Below, in pieces: positions 35,438-46,300 of a stretch of DNA of 64,000 bases. The notes beneath the pieces are model-generated. The model did no database searches. It had not been told where the DNA came from and saw only the letters and a program-made list of their open reading frames with translations. This stretch comes from Larkinella punicea (GTDB lineage Bacteria > Bacteroidota > Bacteroidia > Cytophagales > Spirosomataceae). The stretch spans positions 40,910 through 104,909 of the forward strand of contig NZ_QOWE01000033.1 in NCBI RefSeq assembly GCF_003334855.1, given 5' to 3'. A program made the position numbers and the translations under genes. Position 1 is the stretch's first letter. The number at the start of each line of letters is the position of its first letter.

Positions 35438-37324
35438 TTACGGGATTTTCTTCTGCGCGTTGTAATTACCGATGGCTTCCGACACCGTCAACGCCCGGTT
35501 GTAGACCGAAAGCTGGCTAATCCGCCCGTTGAGTTGCGTTCCAAGGCTGATCTGAGCGGCTCCGGCTACCGACTTCAGGTACGGATTGAACCGGCCCCAG
35601 CCGAACTGTCGCGTGTCATCCCCGTCGTTGAAATTGCCGTCGACCACGAAGGAGATGAGGTGCGGGCCTCCGTCGACGATGATGCTGACATGGTGGTTTT
35701 GATTGGCTTTCAGCAGGCCTTCGTCGCAGGACCAGGTGGATTCCGTACGCCCGTCGTTCATCGCAAACTCAACCGTTTTTTTGTCGGTCGTTCGTACAAA
35801 CCAGCCTTTTCCGGTGGCGTCGCGGGCGTCGAGCAGAATCTGGTTGTCAGACAGGTTGCTGAGGGTGAAGCTGAGGTCGACCGTAAAACCGTTCGGTACG
35901 TTCATGCCCGGCTGTTCCAGTTTTTTCGTATCGCGTTTGTAAAATTCGGGCAGGGTTGGCGCGGCCACGGTTTGCGGAAATTTTCCTGATTGATACGACC
36001 AGTTGGTGACCAAACCATCCTGCGCTTTTTTCGGGTTGTCGAACTGATTCCACACCAGATTCAGCAGCTTTTCGTCAATTTTGTGGACGCGGGCAATGTC
36101 TTTCTGCGTTTCTGTGATGTAATACGAGCCTTTGTCTTCGACCAGATCGGGGTAACTCATCCGGATCAGCGGGTCTTCGTCGTACAGCAAAACCTCGGGC
36201 TGCGTCCATTTGATGACTTTCCCTTTGGGCGAATCGACTTCCACACCACCCGACACCCAGGCCGGATTCCGGTCTTCGTAGGCCATGCTACGCCGGTTTT
36301 TGTGTTCCCGAATAAACCGCCCGCCGTGGTTGTGAAACCAGTAGAGGTACTTTCCATTCTCGCATTTCCAGACAAAATTAGCGGCTCGCGGGTGCTTCAT
36401 CAACTGGCCGTTGCCATACCGCATGTACTGGGGCGGCTCCCAGGTATGACCGGCATCCCGGCTGTAGGTATAGGCCGGATAACCGTCGATGGTCCGGTAA
36501 ACGCAGAAGAAAGAACCGTCGCTCAACACCACGAAATTTTGTTCTTCGGCAATGGGACCGCCGTCTTTGGCCGGTGTCCGCAGGCCGATTTCGCCGTCGG
36601 GCAGGGTGTTCCACTTCGCCTTGGCGGGATCGGTGGCGGTGAATAAATCGGGACTTTGCAACAAAGCGCCTTCGCTACTGGTGAAAAAGCCTTCGCCAAA
36701 ACCGCCTACTTTGTGGACTGGAACATACGCCGATTCCTTGTAGGCAAAAGCCCGGCCCACGTTCCAGAAGTATTGAATTTTTCCCTGATACGGGTTCTTT
36801 TTGTCGATTTCAAAATTCCGCATGGGGATCGCTACCCGGTTTGCCGACCAACTTTTGCCGTTGTCGTCCGAGTATTTAAAGACAAAATACCCCTGGCTAT
36901 CCACCCGCTTGACCAGCCCATCGGCATACGGCGGATTGTCGCCTTTCACCGCGCGGATGTTGTCGGTATTGTGATTATAGAAAACAAAAATCCGGCCCGA
37001 TGGCGCTTTCAACAGCACGGCATACGACGCTTCCGGCCCGTCGCCCGGTTCGACATCCCGTTTATCGATCCAGGTTTTTCCCTGATCAAGACTTCGTTGG
37101 GAAATCAAATGCTGGCCCGACGCGCCCTCGTGACCGGTTCCGGTGGTCAACACGCAGAGCCACGCGCCGTCGTTGGTTTTGACGATGTAAGGCTGATCAC
37201 TGTACGTTTCGTCGGGAATCACCATCCCGGTTTTGATATCGCGGGCGTCCTGCGCCACCAGCACGCCGGTCAGGGCGAAACCGAGACTCAGCGACAGAAC
37301 GATTCTTTTCAAGTTGACTTGCAT
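35438..37324 (-). CDS. Sialidase-fold (BNR repeat) hydrolase with C-terminal LamG domain
   Basis: 628 residues, signal peptide to VLVAQ (about 25). Beta-propeller of the sialidase superfamily (about 30-440) with three Asp boxes (SLDQGKTW, SDDNGKSW, SRDAGHTW). The C-terminal ~190 residues are a LamG/concanavalin-like carbohydrate-binding domain (FTVDLSFTLSNLS, NGRISQLSVYNRALTVSEAIGNYN). The catalytic Arg triad of true sialidases was not verified, so the substrate may be another acidic glycan. Third gene of the susC-susD operon, 67-bp gap. Confidence 0.87.
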   Translation of the reverse strand: MQVNLKRIVLSLSLGFALTGVLVAQDARDIKTGMVIPDETYSDQPYIVKTNDGAWLCVLTTGTGHEGASGQHLISQRSLDQGKTWIDKRDVEPGDGPEASYAVLLKAPSGRIFVFYNHNTDNIRAVKGDNPPYADGLVKRVDSQGYFVFKYSDDNGKSWSANRVAIPMRNFEIDKKNPYQGKIQYFWNVGRAFAYKESAYVPVHKVGGFGEGFFTSSEGALLQSPDLFTATDPAKAKWNTLPDGEIGLRTPAKDGGPIAEEQNFVVLSDGSFFCVYRTIDGYPAYTYSRDAGHTWEPPQYMRYGNGQLMKHPRAANFVWKCENGKYLYWFHNHGGRFIREHKNRRSMAYEDRNPAWVSGGVEVDSPKGKVIKWTQPEVLLYDEDPLIRMSYPDLVEDKGSYYITETQKDIARVHKIDEKLLNLVWNQFDNPKKAQDGLVTNWSYQSGKFPQTVAAPTLPEFYKRDTKKLEQPGMNVPNGFTVDLSFTLSNLSDNQILLDARDATGKGWFVRTTDKKTVEFAMNDGRTESTWSCDEGLLKANQNHHVSIIVDGGPHLISFVVDGNFNDGDDTRQFGWGRFNPYLKSVAGAAQISLGTQLNGRISQLSVYNRALTVSEAIGNYNAQKKIP

Positions 37325-37390
37325 AGTTTCAACGGTTTTACCTAAAAGCCAGCCGCTCCGCCGGACTACCGATGAGCGGCTGGAAGATGA

Positions 37391-38806
37391 TCAATACCCC
37401 GGATTTTGGGGCAAGAGATTGGGATTGAGCATGATTTCGGTAATCGGAACCGGCAGCAACGGTTTTTTGTCGACGCCCAGAACCGCTTTGGCGCGCCCGG
37501 TTCGGAGCAGATCGTACCAGCGGTGGCCTTCGAAACACAGCTCGACGAAGCGTTCCTGCTCAATGGCCAGCAGAAGCGCGTCTTTGGCGGTGGCCGTCGT
37601 GTTTGCCAAACCCGCCCGGTTGCGGATGCGGTTGACCAGCGCGATGGCTTCGGTGGTTTTGCCCAACTGCGTCAGAGCCTCGGCCTGCATGAGAATGACG
37701 TCGGCCAGCCGCAGAAAGATGTAGTTGCTGTCGCCGAAGCGGGCGTTGCCGACCACCGTTCCCAGGTATTTTCCAACCGTGGGTAAGTTTGCAAACTGAT
37801 CGGTTTGGGGGTTGCTCAGGAAGAAACTGGCGGTTTTCCGCAAATCGCCCGGTTCAAACGCGTCCACCAGTTTGGGGGTGGGAATCAGCGTCTGATTTCC
37901 ACCGGTTTGCACCTTGCTGCTGCGGGGCAGGAAGTAAGCCGAAAGACCGTTCGTTTCCTGATTGGCGTTGCTATACTGAAGCTCGAAAATGGATTCGGTC
38001 GTGTTTTTGGCGGTAAAAAGCGTACTGTAATTGGCTCCGGAAACCAGCGAGTAGGTCGGGTTGGCGAGGACTTTGGCGGCATAATCGGCCGCCAGTTGCC
38101 ATTCATTCGTCTGGTTATACGAACTCCGCCAGAGGTAGACCTTACTCAGCAAGGCCTGCGCGGCTCCCTGCGTGGCCCGGCCCCGGGTTTCGATGTTCGA
38201 TGCGTAGGTAACCGGCAGCAGTTTTTCCGCTTCGATCAGGTCTGCAATGATTTGCTCCTGAATTTTGTCGGCGGGTGTTCGCGGCAACTGGAGATCTTTA
38301 TCCAATGAATTGGTCGGTTCCAGCACCAGCGGCACGGCACCCCAGAGCCGTACCATGAAGAAATAATTGAAGGCCCGCAGAAAATACGCTTCGCCCATAA
38401 TCCGGTTGCGGACGCTGCCGATGGTCGGGCTCTGAATGGTAGGAACCTGCGCCAGTACGTTGTTGACGCGGTTTATGCCCGAATAAAAAGGTGCCCAGGT
38501 CGCAAAACCGCTGCTGTTGCTGATGTTGTCATTCTGAAAATCCAGCACGCCCGGATCGGTGACGCCAATCGTTTCAACCGGTATTTTCAGGTTGTCGGCG
38601 CGGGCATCGCCCCAAACCACCCGGCGCGTGTCGTCACCCTGCAAGGCGTCATAAGCCGCAATAATGGCGGCTTCAGCATCGGCGGCATTCTGGAAAAAGG
38701 AACCCTGCGTGAGGGCACTCACCGGCACCTGATCAAGGACATCGGTACAACCGCTGGCCAGACTCAGCAGTGCGGTGATTAAGAGGAAATAGCTAAATTT
38801 TTTCAT
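37391..38806 (-). CDS. SusD/RagB-family glycan-binding lipoprotein
   Basis: 471 residues. Lipobox SLASGC (Cys20). SusD-like N-terminus (TDVLDQVPVSALTQGSFFQNAADAEAAIIAAYDALQ), TPR region (GEAYFLRAFNYFFMVRLWGAVPLV), RagB C-terminus ending LPVPITEIMLNPNLLPQNPGY. Partner of the SusC 13 bp upstream. Confidence 0.95.
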   Translation of the reverse strand: MKKFSYFLLITALLSLASGCTDVLDQVPVSALTQGSFFQNAADAEAAIIAAYDALQGDDTRRVVWGDARADNLKIPVETIGVTDPGVLDFQNDNISNSSGFATWAPFYSGINRVNNVLAQVPTIQSPTIGSVRNRIMGEAYFLRAFNYFFMVRLWGAVPLVLEPTNSLDKDLQLPRTPADKIQEQIIADLIEAEKLLPVTYASNIETRGRATQGAAQALLSKVYLWRSSYNQTNEWQLAADYAAKVLANPTYSLVSGANYSTLFTAKNTTESIFELQYSNANQETNGLSAYFLPRSSKVQTGGNQTLIPTPKLVDAFEPGDLRKTASFFLSNPQTDQFANLPTVGKYLGTVVGNARFGDSNYIFLRLADVILMQAEALTQLGKTTEAIALVNRIRNRAGLANTTATAKDALLLAIEQERFVELCFEGHRWYDLLRTGRAKAVLGVDKKPLLPVPITEIMLNPNLLPQNPGY

Positions 38807-38819
38807 GGTCGAGGTCAGG

Positions 38820-41800
38820 TTAGAAGCCCAGATTTAAGCCAAACGTGAAAGTGCGAACCTGCGGATACGTGCCTAAGTCGATGCCCTGGAGCAACGGCAG
38901 ACTGTTCCGGAAATTCACTTCCGGGTCCAGACCCAGGTATTTCGTGAATGTGAACAGGTTCTGGCCGGAAGCATATACCCGCAGGCTTTCGACTTTGATT
39001 CGTTTGAGCACGGCAGACGGAAAGGTGTAACCCAGCGTAGCGGTTTTGACGCGGAGATAAGACCCATCTTCAACCCAGCGGGATGAAGGAAAACCGTTGC
39101 GGCCAATGGTGCTGGGTGCGCCCCGTGGCACGTCGGTCACATCGCCTTCTTTCCGCCAGCTTCGCAGCACTTCGGTCGTGGCCGCGTTATAAACGAAACT
39201 CCGGTTAGACGACTGGCGGGTCTGGTTGAAAATCTGGTTGCCGTACGACCACTGCATGAAAACCGACAGGTCGAACCCTTTGTAGGAGAAGGTGTTGGTT
39301 AAACCACCGGTGTGTTTGGCGTTGGAGTTGCCGATGATTCGCCGGTCGTCGGCATTGATCACACCGTCGCCGTTGAGGTCTTCGTAAATCATGTCACCGG
39401 CCTGATAGAGCGGCCCGGTTTTGCTGCCATCCCGCAGGTTGGCGGCTTTGGCTTCTTCCGAGGTTGCATACACCCGACCCGTATACACGTAGCCGAAGAA
39501 CACGCCGATGGGTTCGCCCACCCGACCAATGCCGACGGGACGGTCGCTAAAGAAAACTGCATCGGCACTTGCCTGGATGATGTCGGCATTGTTATTGGAA
39601 AGCCGGACAATTTTGTTGCGGTTGAAGGAAATATTGAAATTGGTGCTCCACCGAAAAGCGCCCACCAGATTCTGGCTGGAAACGCTGAATTCCAGTCCTT
39701 TGTTCTGCGTATCGCCCACGTTTTGCAAGGCAGAACTAAAGCCCGAACTCGTCGGCAGATTCACAGACAGCAGCAGATCGTTCGTTTTTTTCAGGTAGGC
39801 ATCGGCGGTAAAAGCGATGCGGTCGTTCAGAAACGACACATCGATGCCGACGTCCGACTGCGTGGTCGATTCCCAGCTAAGTGATGGATTGGGAACTGCC
39901 GACAGCGCAATGCCGGATTTGCCGATGTAGTTGCGCCCGGTGCTGTATAATCCCTGCGCCCCGTAATCGCTGATGGACTGGTTGCCGACCACGCCGATGC
40001 TCGCCCGCAATTTCAGGTCATTGATGAAAGGCAGGCCCTGCATGAAAGGTTCCTGTGAGATTCGCCAACCGGCTGATACCGAAGGGAAGGTGCCATATTG
40101 ATTGTCTTTCCCAAACCGGGATGAACCGTCCCGGCGCAGGGTGGCCGCCAGCAAATACTTGTCGTTGAAACTGTAATTGAGCCGGGCGTAATACGAAACC
40201 AGCCCCCAGGCGGATTTGCTGCTCGAAGCACCCGTGGCGGTGGCAGCCGCGTTCAGGGTCGGAATATTGTCGGTCGCACCCTGATTGGCCGCTGCCGACA
40301 GGTTGAACGTCCGGGTCTCCTGCACGCTATACCCCAGCAGACCCGAAACCGCATGTTGACCGAATGAACGGCTGTAGTTCAGGGTGTTTTCGCTGATCCA
40401 GCTAAAACCGTCGCCATACGACGCCGTGGCCGGTCGGGCGGCTCCGCCCTGGATGGTGCTGGGAATGAAGTTTTCGTTCCGGTTGCCGGCATAGTCGACG
40501 TTCAGGGTCGAGCGCAGCGTCAAGTCTTTCAGAATCGTATAGTCGGCGTAAATATTGCCGAGCAGGCGGTTCGAAACGGAAAAGATGCTGCTCTGGGTGG
40601 CCAGGGCGACCGGGTTCGGACGCTGGATCTGATCGACGAAGGTGTAGGAACCATCGGGATTATACACCGGCGAAAACGGCAGCATCCGCAGGGCGTTGGT
40701 CAGCACGGCATTGTTGTCGTCGCCTTCTGGAATCAGGTCGCGTTTGGCGGTTGAGAGCAGAATGTTGGCCCCGGTTTTGAAGCGCGAAGAGGCCTGGTGA
40801 TCGATGCTGAACCGGCCGCGGTAGGTTTTGTAGCCCGAACTGATGACGACTCCTTTTTGATCAAACAGTCCCAGACTGGCCGCATAGGTGGTTTTGTCGT
40901 TGCCGCCCCGCAGCGATATTTCATAATTGGAAACCGGAGCGTTCCGAAACAACTCGTTCTGCCAGTTGGTATCATACACCGGCGTGTTGCCGTTGAACAG
41001 CGTATCGAGGCCCAGCCGTACTTCCGGAACGCCCGCATTCTGGACGGCATTCAGGATGTAATCGCGTTCCTGCACGGCATTCAGCATCGGAATCTGCTTT
41101 CTGACTTCCGAAAAACCGGTGTAGGTGCTGACGTTGATGGCCGTTTTGCCCGACTTGCCGCGTTTGGTCGTGATGATGATAACCCCGTTGGCACCCCGTG
41201 CGCCGTAAATAGCCGATGCCGAGGCATCTTTCAGCACTTCCATGGATTGAATGTCATTCGGATTGACCACGTTGATGTTGCCCGTAATCGGCACGCCATC
41301 AACGATATAGAGCGGACTGTTGCCGGCGTTGAGCGACGTAATACCCCGGATTTTAACCGTCGGGCTACCTCCGGGTGATCCGCTGTTCTGCACAATTTCT
41401 ACCCCGGCGGCCCGGCCCTGCAAGGCTTCGAGCGGCCCCTGAACGGGCAGGTTTTCCAGGTCTTTGCCTTTGATGGATGCGACCGAACCGGTCAGGTCCC
41501 GGCGCTGCTGGGTGCCGTAACCAATTACGACGACTTCGCCCAGGGCTTTGGTGTCGGCTTTCAAAACCGCATTGATCGTACTGCGGTTGCCGACCGGTAT
41601 TTCCTGTTTTTCGTAGCCCACCGAACTGAAAACCAGCACGGCCTTGTCGTCGGGAACGCTGATGCTGTACTGACCCGATTCGTTGGTGGTGGTACCGATC
41701 GTGGTGCCCTTCACGGCAATGGTAACACCCGGCAGGGTTTCGCCGGTTTCAGACGTGACCAGCCCCCGGATCTGTAACACCGCCGTTGGGGCCGACGGAC

Positions 41801-41903
41801 GATTCGTGGATACAGCCGGATGGTGCGCCAGGACTTGCAGCCGGATGGTGGGGGCCAGCAATAGGAGTGCCAGCCAGCCAACCTTTTTTAGATTTATTTT
41901 CAT
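38820..41903 (-). CDS. SusC/RagA-type TonB-linked outer-membrane transporter
   Basis: 1027 residues from ATG 41903; a TTG nine codons upstream is ignored. No STN domain, unlike the other SusC here. Signal peptide, then carboxypeptidase-like domain (VTSETGETLPGVTIAVKGTT), the plug with VVIGYGTQQRRDLTGSVAS, IRGITSLNAGNSPLYIVDGVP, and the barrel ending RTFTFGLNLGF. Without STN it is expected to be controlled by the divergent LacI-type regulator rather than by an anti-sigma factor. Confidence 0.96.
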   Translation of the reverse strand: MKINLKKVGWLALLLLAPTIRLQVLAHHPAVSTNRPSAPTAVLQIRGLVTSETGETLPGVTIAVKGTTIGTTTNESGQYSISVPDDKAVLVFSSVGYEKQEIPVGNRSTINAVLKADTKALGEVVVIGYGTQQRRDLTGSVASIKGKDLENLPVQGPLEALQGRAAGVEIVQNSGSPGGSPTVKIRGITSLNAGNSPLYIVDGVPITGNINVVNPNDIQSMEVLKDASASAIYGARGANGVIIITTKRGKSGKTAINVSTYTGFSEVRKQIPMLNAVQERDYILNAVQNAGVPEVRLGLDTLFNGNTPVYDTNWQNELFRNAPVSNYEISLRGGNDKTTYAASLGLFDQKGVVISSGYKTYRGRFSIDHQASSRFKTGANILLSTAKRDLIPEGDDNNAVLTNALRMLPFSPVYNPDGSYTFVDQIQRPNPVALATQSSIFSVSNRLLGNIYADYTILKDLTLRSTLNVDYAGNRNENFIPSTIQGGAARPATASYGDGFSWISENTLNYSRSFGQHAVSGLLGYSVQETRTFNLSAAANQGATDNIPTLNAAATATGASSSKSAWGLVSYYARLNYSFNDKYLLAATLRRDGSSRFGKDNQYGTFPSVSAGWRISQEPFMQGLPFINDLKLRASIGVVGNQSISDYGAQGLYSTGRNYIGKSGIALSAVPNPSLSWESTTQSDVGIDVSFLNDRIAFTADAYLKKTNDLLLSVNLPTSSGFSSALQNVGDTQNKGLEFSVSSQNLVGAFRWSTNFNISFNRNKIVRLSNNNADIIQASADAVFFSDRPVGIGRVGEPIGVFFGYVYTGRVYATSEEAKAANLRDGSKTGPLYQAGDMIYEDLNGDGVINADDRRIIGNSNAKHTGGLTNTFSYKGFDLSVFMQWSYGNQIFNQTRQSSNRSFVYNAATTEVLRSWRKEGDVTDVPRGAPSTIGRNGFPSSRWVEDGSYLRVKTATLGYTFPSAVLKRIKVESLRVYASGQNLFTFTKYLGLDPEVNFRNSLPLLQGIDLGTYPQVRTFTFGLNLGF

Positions 41904-42061
41904 ACAGGTACATGGATTGGAATAGTTCAAATAGTCAACTCGTTTTCTATTGAAAACCCGGCAACGGGGATCTCGACGACCGGGGCTGAATCAGCCTTTT
42001 TTATTGAATTATTTCTGAATTTAACAGAAGTAAAAAGAGAACAGCAACCGGAAAGGAGTCA

Positions 42062-42116
42062 AGTTTCCAGTGGAATCAAAAAAAACGTTTCCGGTAACGT
42101 TGCCGGAATGGAAACT
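42062..42116. promoter_or_regulatory. LacI-type operator in the susC/lacI divergent spacer
   Basis: The 394-bp spacer 41904-42297 is gene-free. It carries TTCCGG T AACGTT G CCGGAA (42089-42108): arms TTCCGG/CCGGAA around the central AACGTT with CpG in the middle, only the two T/G positions breaking symmetry. This is the shape of LacI-family operators. Outer half-sites AGTTTCC (42062-42068) and GGAAACT (42110-42116) add a second inverted pair. Position fits control of both the regulator and the susC-susD-sialidase operon. Confidence 0.72.
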
Positions 42117-42297
42117 GGCGGGCTTGATTTCAAAAGCATTGAGACGGGTAGGAAAGTCCGGATTGGTTCGGAATCCATAAAAAATCATATTGCCGTGTAG
42201 ATTTCCCGGCGGGAGCGGTAGTAGAAAAACAACAGAAGGCGTCTTGTGTAACGTAGCGGAGATTTTATCTTTAGTATGTGAAGCCGACCCTGTCCGT

Positions 42298-43329
42298 ATG
42301 AGAAGTAAACAACCAACCATCTGGGATATTGCCATTAAATTAAATGTCTCAATATCAACCGTTTCCCGGGCGTTGCGGAATGCGCCGGATATAAACCCGG
42401 ATACAAAAAAAGCCATTCTGGATCTGGCCCACGAACTGGATTACCAACCCAACACGATTGCAACCAGTTTGCGGAAAAACAAAACCGACATCATTGGTGT
42501 GTTGGTCCCCGAGTTTGTTCACGCCTATTTCCCGAATGTGATTCTGGGGGTGCAGGAAGTCGCCAATGCTGCCGGTTACAAAGTCATGATCGGGCAGTCG
42601 AACGAGTCGCTGGAGATTGAAAAGCACAATTTGCAGGCCATGCTGTCGAGCCGCGTAGATGGCCTGATCATGGCGATTACGCGGGAAACGAATGAATACG
42701 AACACATTCAATCGGCCCAACGGAAGGGGTTGCCGGTGGTATTTTTCAACCGAATTGTGGATGAATTACAGGGGTCAAAGGTGCTGGTGGACGATTACCG
42801 GGGCGCGTTCCGGGCGGTCGAACACCTGATCCAGACGGGTTGCCGACGGATTGCCCACCTGGCCGGCCCCGAAAACCTGACCATGAGCCGAAACCGCCTG
42901 AACGGCTACATCGACGCGCTGAAAGCCCACGCGTTTCCCATCGACGAGACGATCATTTTGCCCTGCGATTTTGTGGAAGGGAAAGCCCGGTTTTGTACCC
43001 AGCAATTATTGAATCTTCCTGACCGCCCCGATGCGTTGTTTGCCGTCAACGATCCGACGGCCATCGAAGCCCTGGTTTGCATTCAGGAAAACGGGTTGTC
43101 GATCCCGGATGATATTTCGCTGGTTGGTTTTTCCAACGCGCCCCACAGCGCCTTTGTCAGCCCTCCGCTCACGTCAGTCGTTCAGCCGACCAACGAAATC
43201 GGCCGCGTGGCCGCCCGGCTTCTGTTGCGGCAACTGGCGGAGGGTCCCGATTTTGTTCCGGAAACCCAGACGCTGGACACCACGCTGGTGATTCGCAAAT
43301 CGACCCAACCGGTTTTGAAGGCGGTTTGA
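42298..43329 (+). CDS. LacI-family transcriptional regulator
   Basis: 343 residues from ATG 42298 (the frame is open to 42190 but the helix-turn-helix begins here). HTH: TIWDIAIKLNVSISTVSRALRNAPDINPDTKKAIL, hinge helix YQPNTIATSLR, then periplasmic-binding-protein-like domain (IIGVLVPEFVHAYFPNVILG, ...PDALFAVNDPTAIEALVCIQENGLSIP). Likely senses a sugar released by the divergent SusCD/sialidase operon. A good candidate operator lies in the shared spacer. It converges on the RHS/ricin gene with 4 bp between. Confidence 0.95.
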   Translation: MRSKQPTIWDIAIKLNVSISTVSRALRNAPDINPDTKKAILDLAHELDYQPNTIATSLRKNKTDIIGVLVPEFVHAYFPNVILGVQEVANAAGYKVMIGQSNESLEIEKHNLQAMLSSRVDGLIMAITRETNEYEHIQSAQRKGLPVVFFNRIVDELQGSKVLVDDYRGAFRAVEHLIQTGCRRIAHLAGPENLTMSRNRLNGYIDALKAHAFPIDETIILPCDFVEGKARFCTQQLLNLPDRPDALFAVNDPTAIEALVCIQENGLSIPDDISLVGFSNAPHSAFVSPPLTSVVQPTNEIGRVAARLLLRQLAEGPDFVPETQTLDTTLVIRKSTQPVLKAV

Positions 43330-43333
43330 GGAT

Positions 43334-46300
43334 TTACCAGGGACAGGTTCGACTGTCTAAAAACCACTTCATCGCTCCATAGATGAGCAAATCGGCGACC
43401 GGTTTCAGCGTGAAATCGCTCACGGCGGGAGCGGAAGGATTTCCTCCCCCCCAATTGTAGACACTCGACCAGGCGAAGCTCCCGTTGTTACTGACAAAAC
43501 CGTATTTTATTCCCGGATTGCCATCAGTAACCAACTGCTGCGTCCAATGCTGATGGGGCTGACCGGTATACGATTGGAGGACCAGCTCGGTATCCAGCGT
43601 TTGATTCCCGCCAGCCGCACCGATAACCAGGCCCGTGCCGGTCATGGTCGTGAGCTTAGTGGAAGAACCTACAGGGTCAAGTTTCCAAATTTGCCCGTTC
43701 TGGCTGTCGTCCGGATCCTGTATTTTGAGGGTGCCATTCGCGTTGGATAACCGTTTCCCGTTGGCCACCAGGCGAATGGAGTAGCAGTTCGGGGAGGTAG
43801 GACACCCCACCGAGGTGAGCCTGAAAATTCGATAGGTACCCGCATAGTCCGGATCGGAGGTGTTCTGAACACTTCCCCATAATTGAAGTTCCGGGTCGAC
43901 TCCGCGGCTTCTTAAATCCCAGGTATTTCCGGCGGACTGATGCACCCGGTACTGTCCGCTACCCGCTGCGGTTTGGGAAAAATTCCAGAATTGAAGGGTC
44001 GTATTGGTAAAAGCAGCCAAACGAATCAACTCACCGTTGCCCGCTGCGTTGACGGACGCCACCTGACCGCTCCCGTTTTGCGAGGTGAGTTTATACTGAC
44101 CGTTTCCCTGTTGTTCGAATTTCCAGATTTGGTTGGCCTGTCCCACAACCTGCGTTTGCTGTTGAACGGTGTTGTCGCTCATCACCTGCATGGCTTTGCC
44201 GGAATAAACACTCGAAATGACAAAGCAACCGTTTCCGACGGCATCGCCCCCCGCGCAATTGGCGTTGGTTTGCACCGTTACCTGCCCGGCCGCACTGGTG
44301 CAGCCATTGAGCGTGCAAGTCGCTAAATATGTACCACTGTTGTTGACCAGCAGCGTGTTGCCGACGGCCCCCGTTGACCAGGTGACGGTTCCGCCGGTGC
44401 AGCCACTGGCGGTTAAGGTCGCTGTCTGCCCCGGACAAATAGACGAGGGGTTGGCTGACAGGGATGGGATTGGCGCCGAACAGCCCGGACAGGATACGGA
44501 TAAAAGCTGAAAGAAACGATAGGGCTGGCTGTAATGAAAATCGCCGGGATTGGTCATGCTACCGTACAATTGAGCTTTGGGACCAGCTCCTGCGCCTTCG
44601 ATGTCCCAGGTTGTACCCGCCGACAGACTGACCCGGTACTGTCGGGAGTTGACTGCGGTTTCGTTAAAATTCCACAGTTGAAGGGTGGTGCCGGTATAGT
44701 TCCCAATCCGCAGAAACTCGCCCTGATTGGCCGAATTCGTTTGAAGGGCCTGACCACTGCCATTCTGGGTCGTTAATTTAAAGGACCCATTGGGTTGCTG
44801 ATCGAATCGCCAGATCTGGTTGGTTTGCCCGCCGACCGGCGTCTGCTGCTGAACGGTATTGTCGTTCATCGTCTGTAATACTTTGCCGGACAAGGTGTTG
44901 TAAATCAAAAAACAACCGCTCCCGACCGAACTGTTGACCGTTGAAAATGGAGCGAGCTTTTTGGGGTTTTGTTCGCCGTTTGCATAATTGTAGTCGATGG
45001 TTTTGAGCAAATTCAGGTCGTGGTCGCGAATGGCATCCAGCCGCCCAAAATAGTCGTATTCATACCGGGTTGCGAAGCCATTCGGATCGGTTGTTGTTTT
45101 TACACCCAGGAGCGGAACGTCATAGGCATAGCGGGTCGTCAAACTGGCAGCGGTATTGTAATTGGACGTTTCGCTGGTGAAAACCGAAAAAGGAACGAGT
45201 CCAGAATTGTAGGCATTCCATTCCAGGCGTGTACGCAAACCATTCCGCAGCACGTATTCCAGCGGATTGGCCCGGCTATCATAGGCCGTATAAGTCAACT
45301 CCAGCCCGTATCGGCTGTCTTTGTTCGCCGTGCTGTTTGTCAGCGATAAGGGGACGTAGCTGCTCAGCAGACAGCAACGATCCATCACCTGAAGCCGGTG
45401 TGTTTCTTTTGGCAGCGCATACCCCGGAACGAGGCTGTTTTCTTCAAACAGATTCAATTGACCCCCGATTAAATACGGATTTGGATCGGCTGAGTAGTTT
45501 TTGCGGTACGCATATTCTTCAATAACGACGTTCCGCTGTCCCCGATTCCGCAGGAGTTGGATGCCACGTGTTGGCCCCGAAGCTGGCGTTGGGAAACTGA
45601 GGTCAAACGGGTACCGCATCTGCCGGACAGTGATGCTGCCATCAGCGGCTGTGACTGTTTGCAGAGCCGGTTGGTAATCGGCGTTGTACACGGTTTCGGT
45701 ACTGGTTGCGACGGCATTGCCATTGCCCGCAGGGTACTGGTAGTCCTCGGTTCGGAATAGCCGAATGTTTCCTTTGGGCCAGGGATAGTAGGTGGGCGGT
45801 GCGTATTGGTTGCGCAGATAGTCGCAGGGGGGTGGGGTTCTGGGATTGGAATAATAGGTGGCCCATTCGGTCGTGTAGGTCAAGTTTTTTAGAATCAGGA
45901 CCCCGGCTTTTGCCAGTTCTGTTTTTATCGGGTTCATATACGTATTGACCTGCCGGTGAAGCATCTGGTTGGCCTGATTATAAACCGTTCTGGTGAGCAG
46001 TTGGCCCCGGTCCCAATGATAACTGGCGACATAGGTTCGTCCGGAATTTCCCCCGCCTACTCCAAACGTTACGTCACCACTGGTTCGGAAGGTATAGACG
46101 GTTTTTCCGTTTTCATTCGAACCGTTGTAGGTGCCTTCATACTCGGCCACTTCCGGATACGTAACCGGGCTGCCGTCGAACGGGCTGATGCTGGAGGTGG
46201 GATTGGAGCCGAATACGCGGGTTTGTTGCCGGCAGTCGGGGGGAAGCTGTTCGGAATACACATTGGACCAACTGCTTTTATTCAGGGTCACGTTGAGGGT

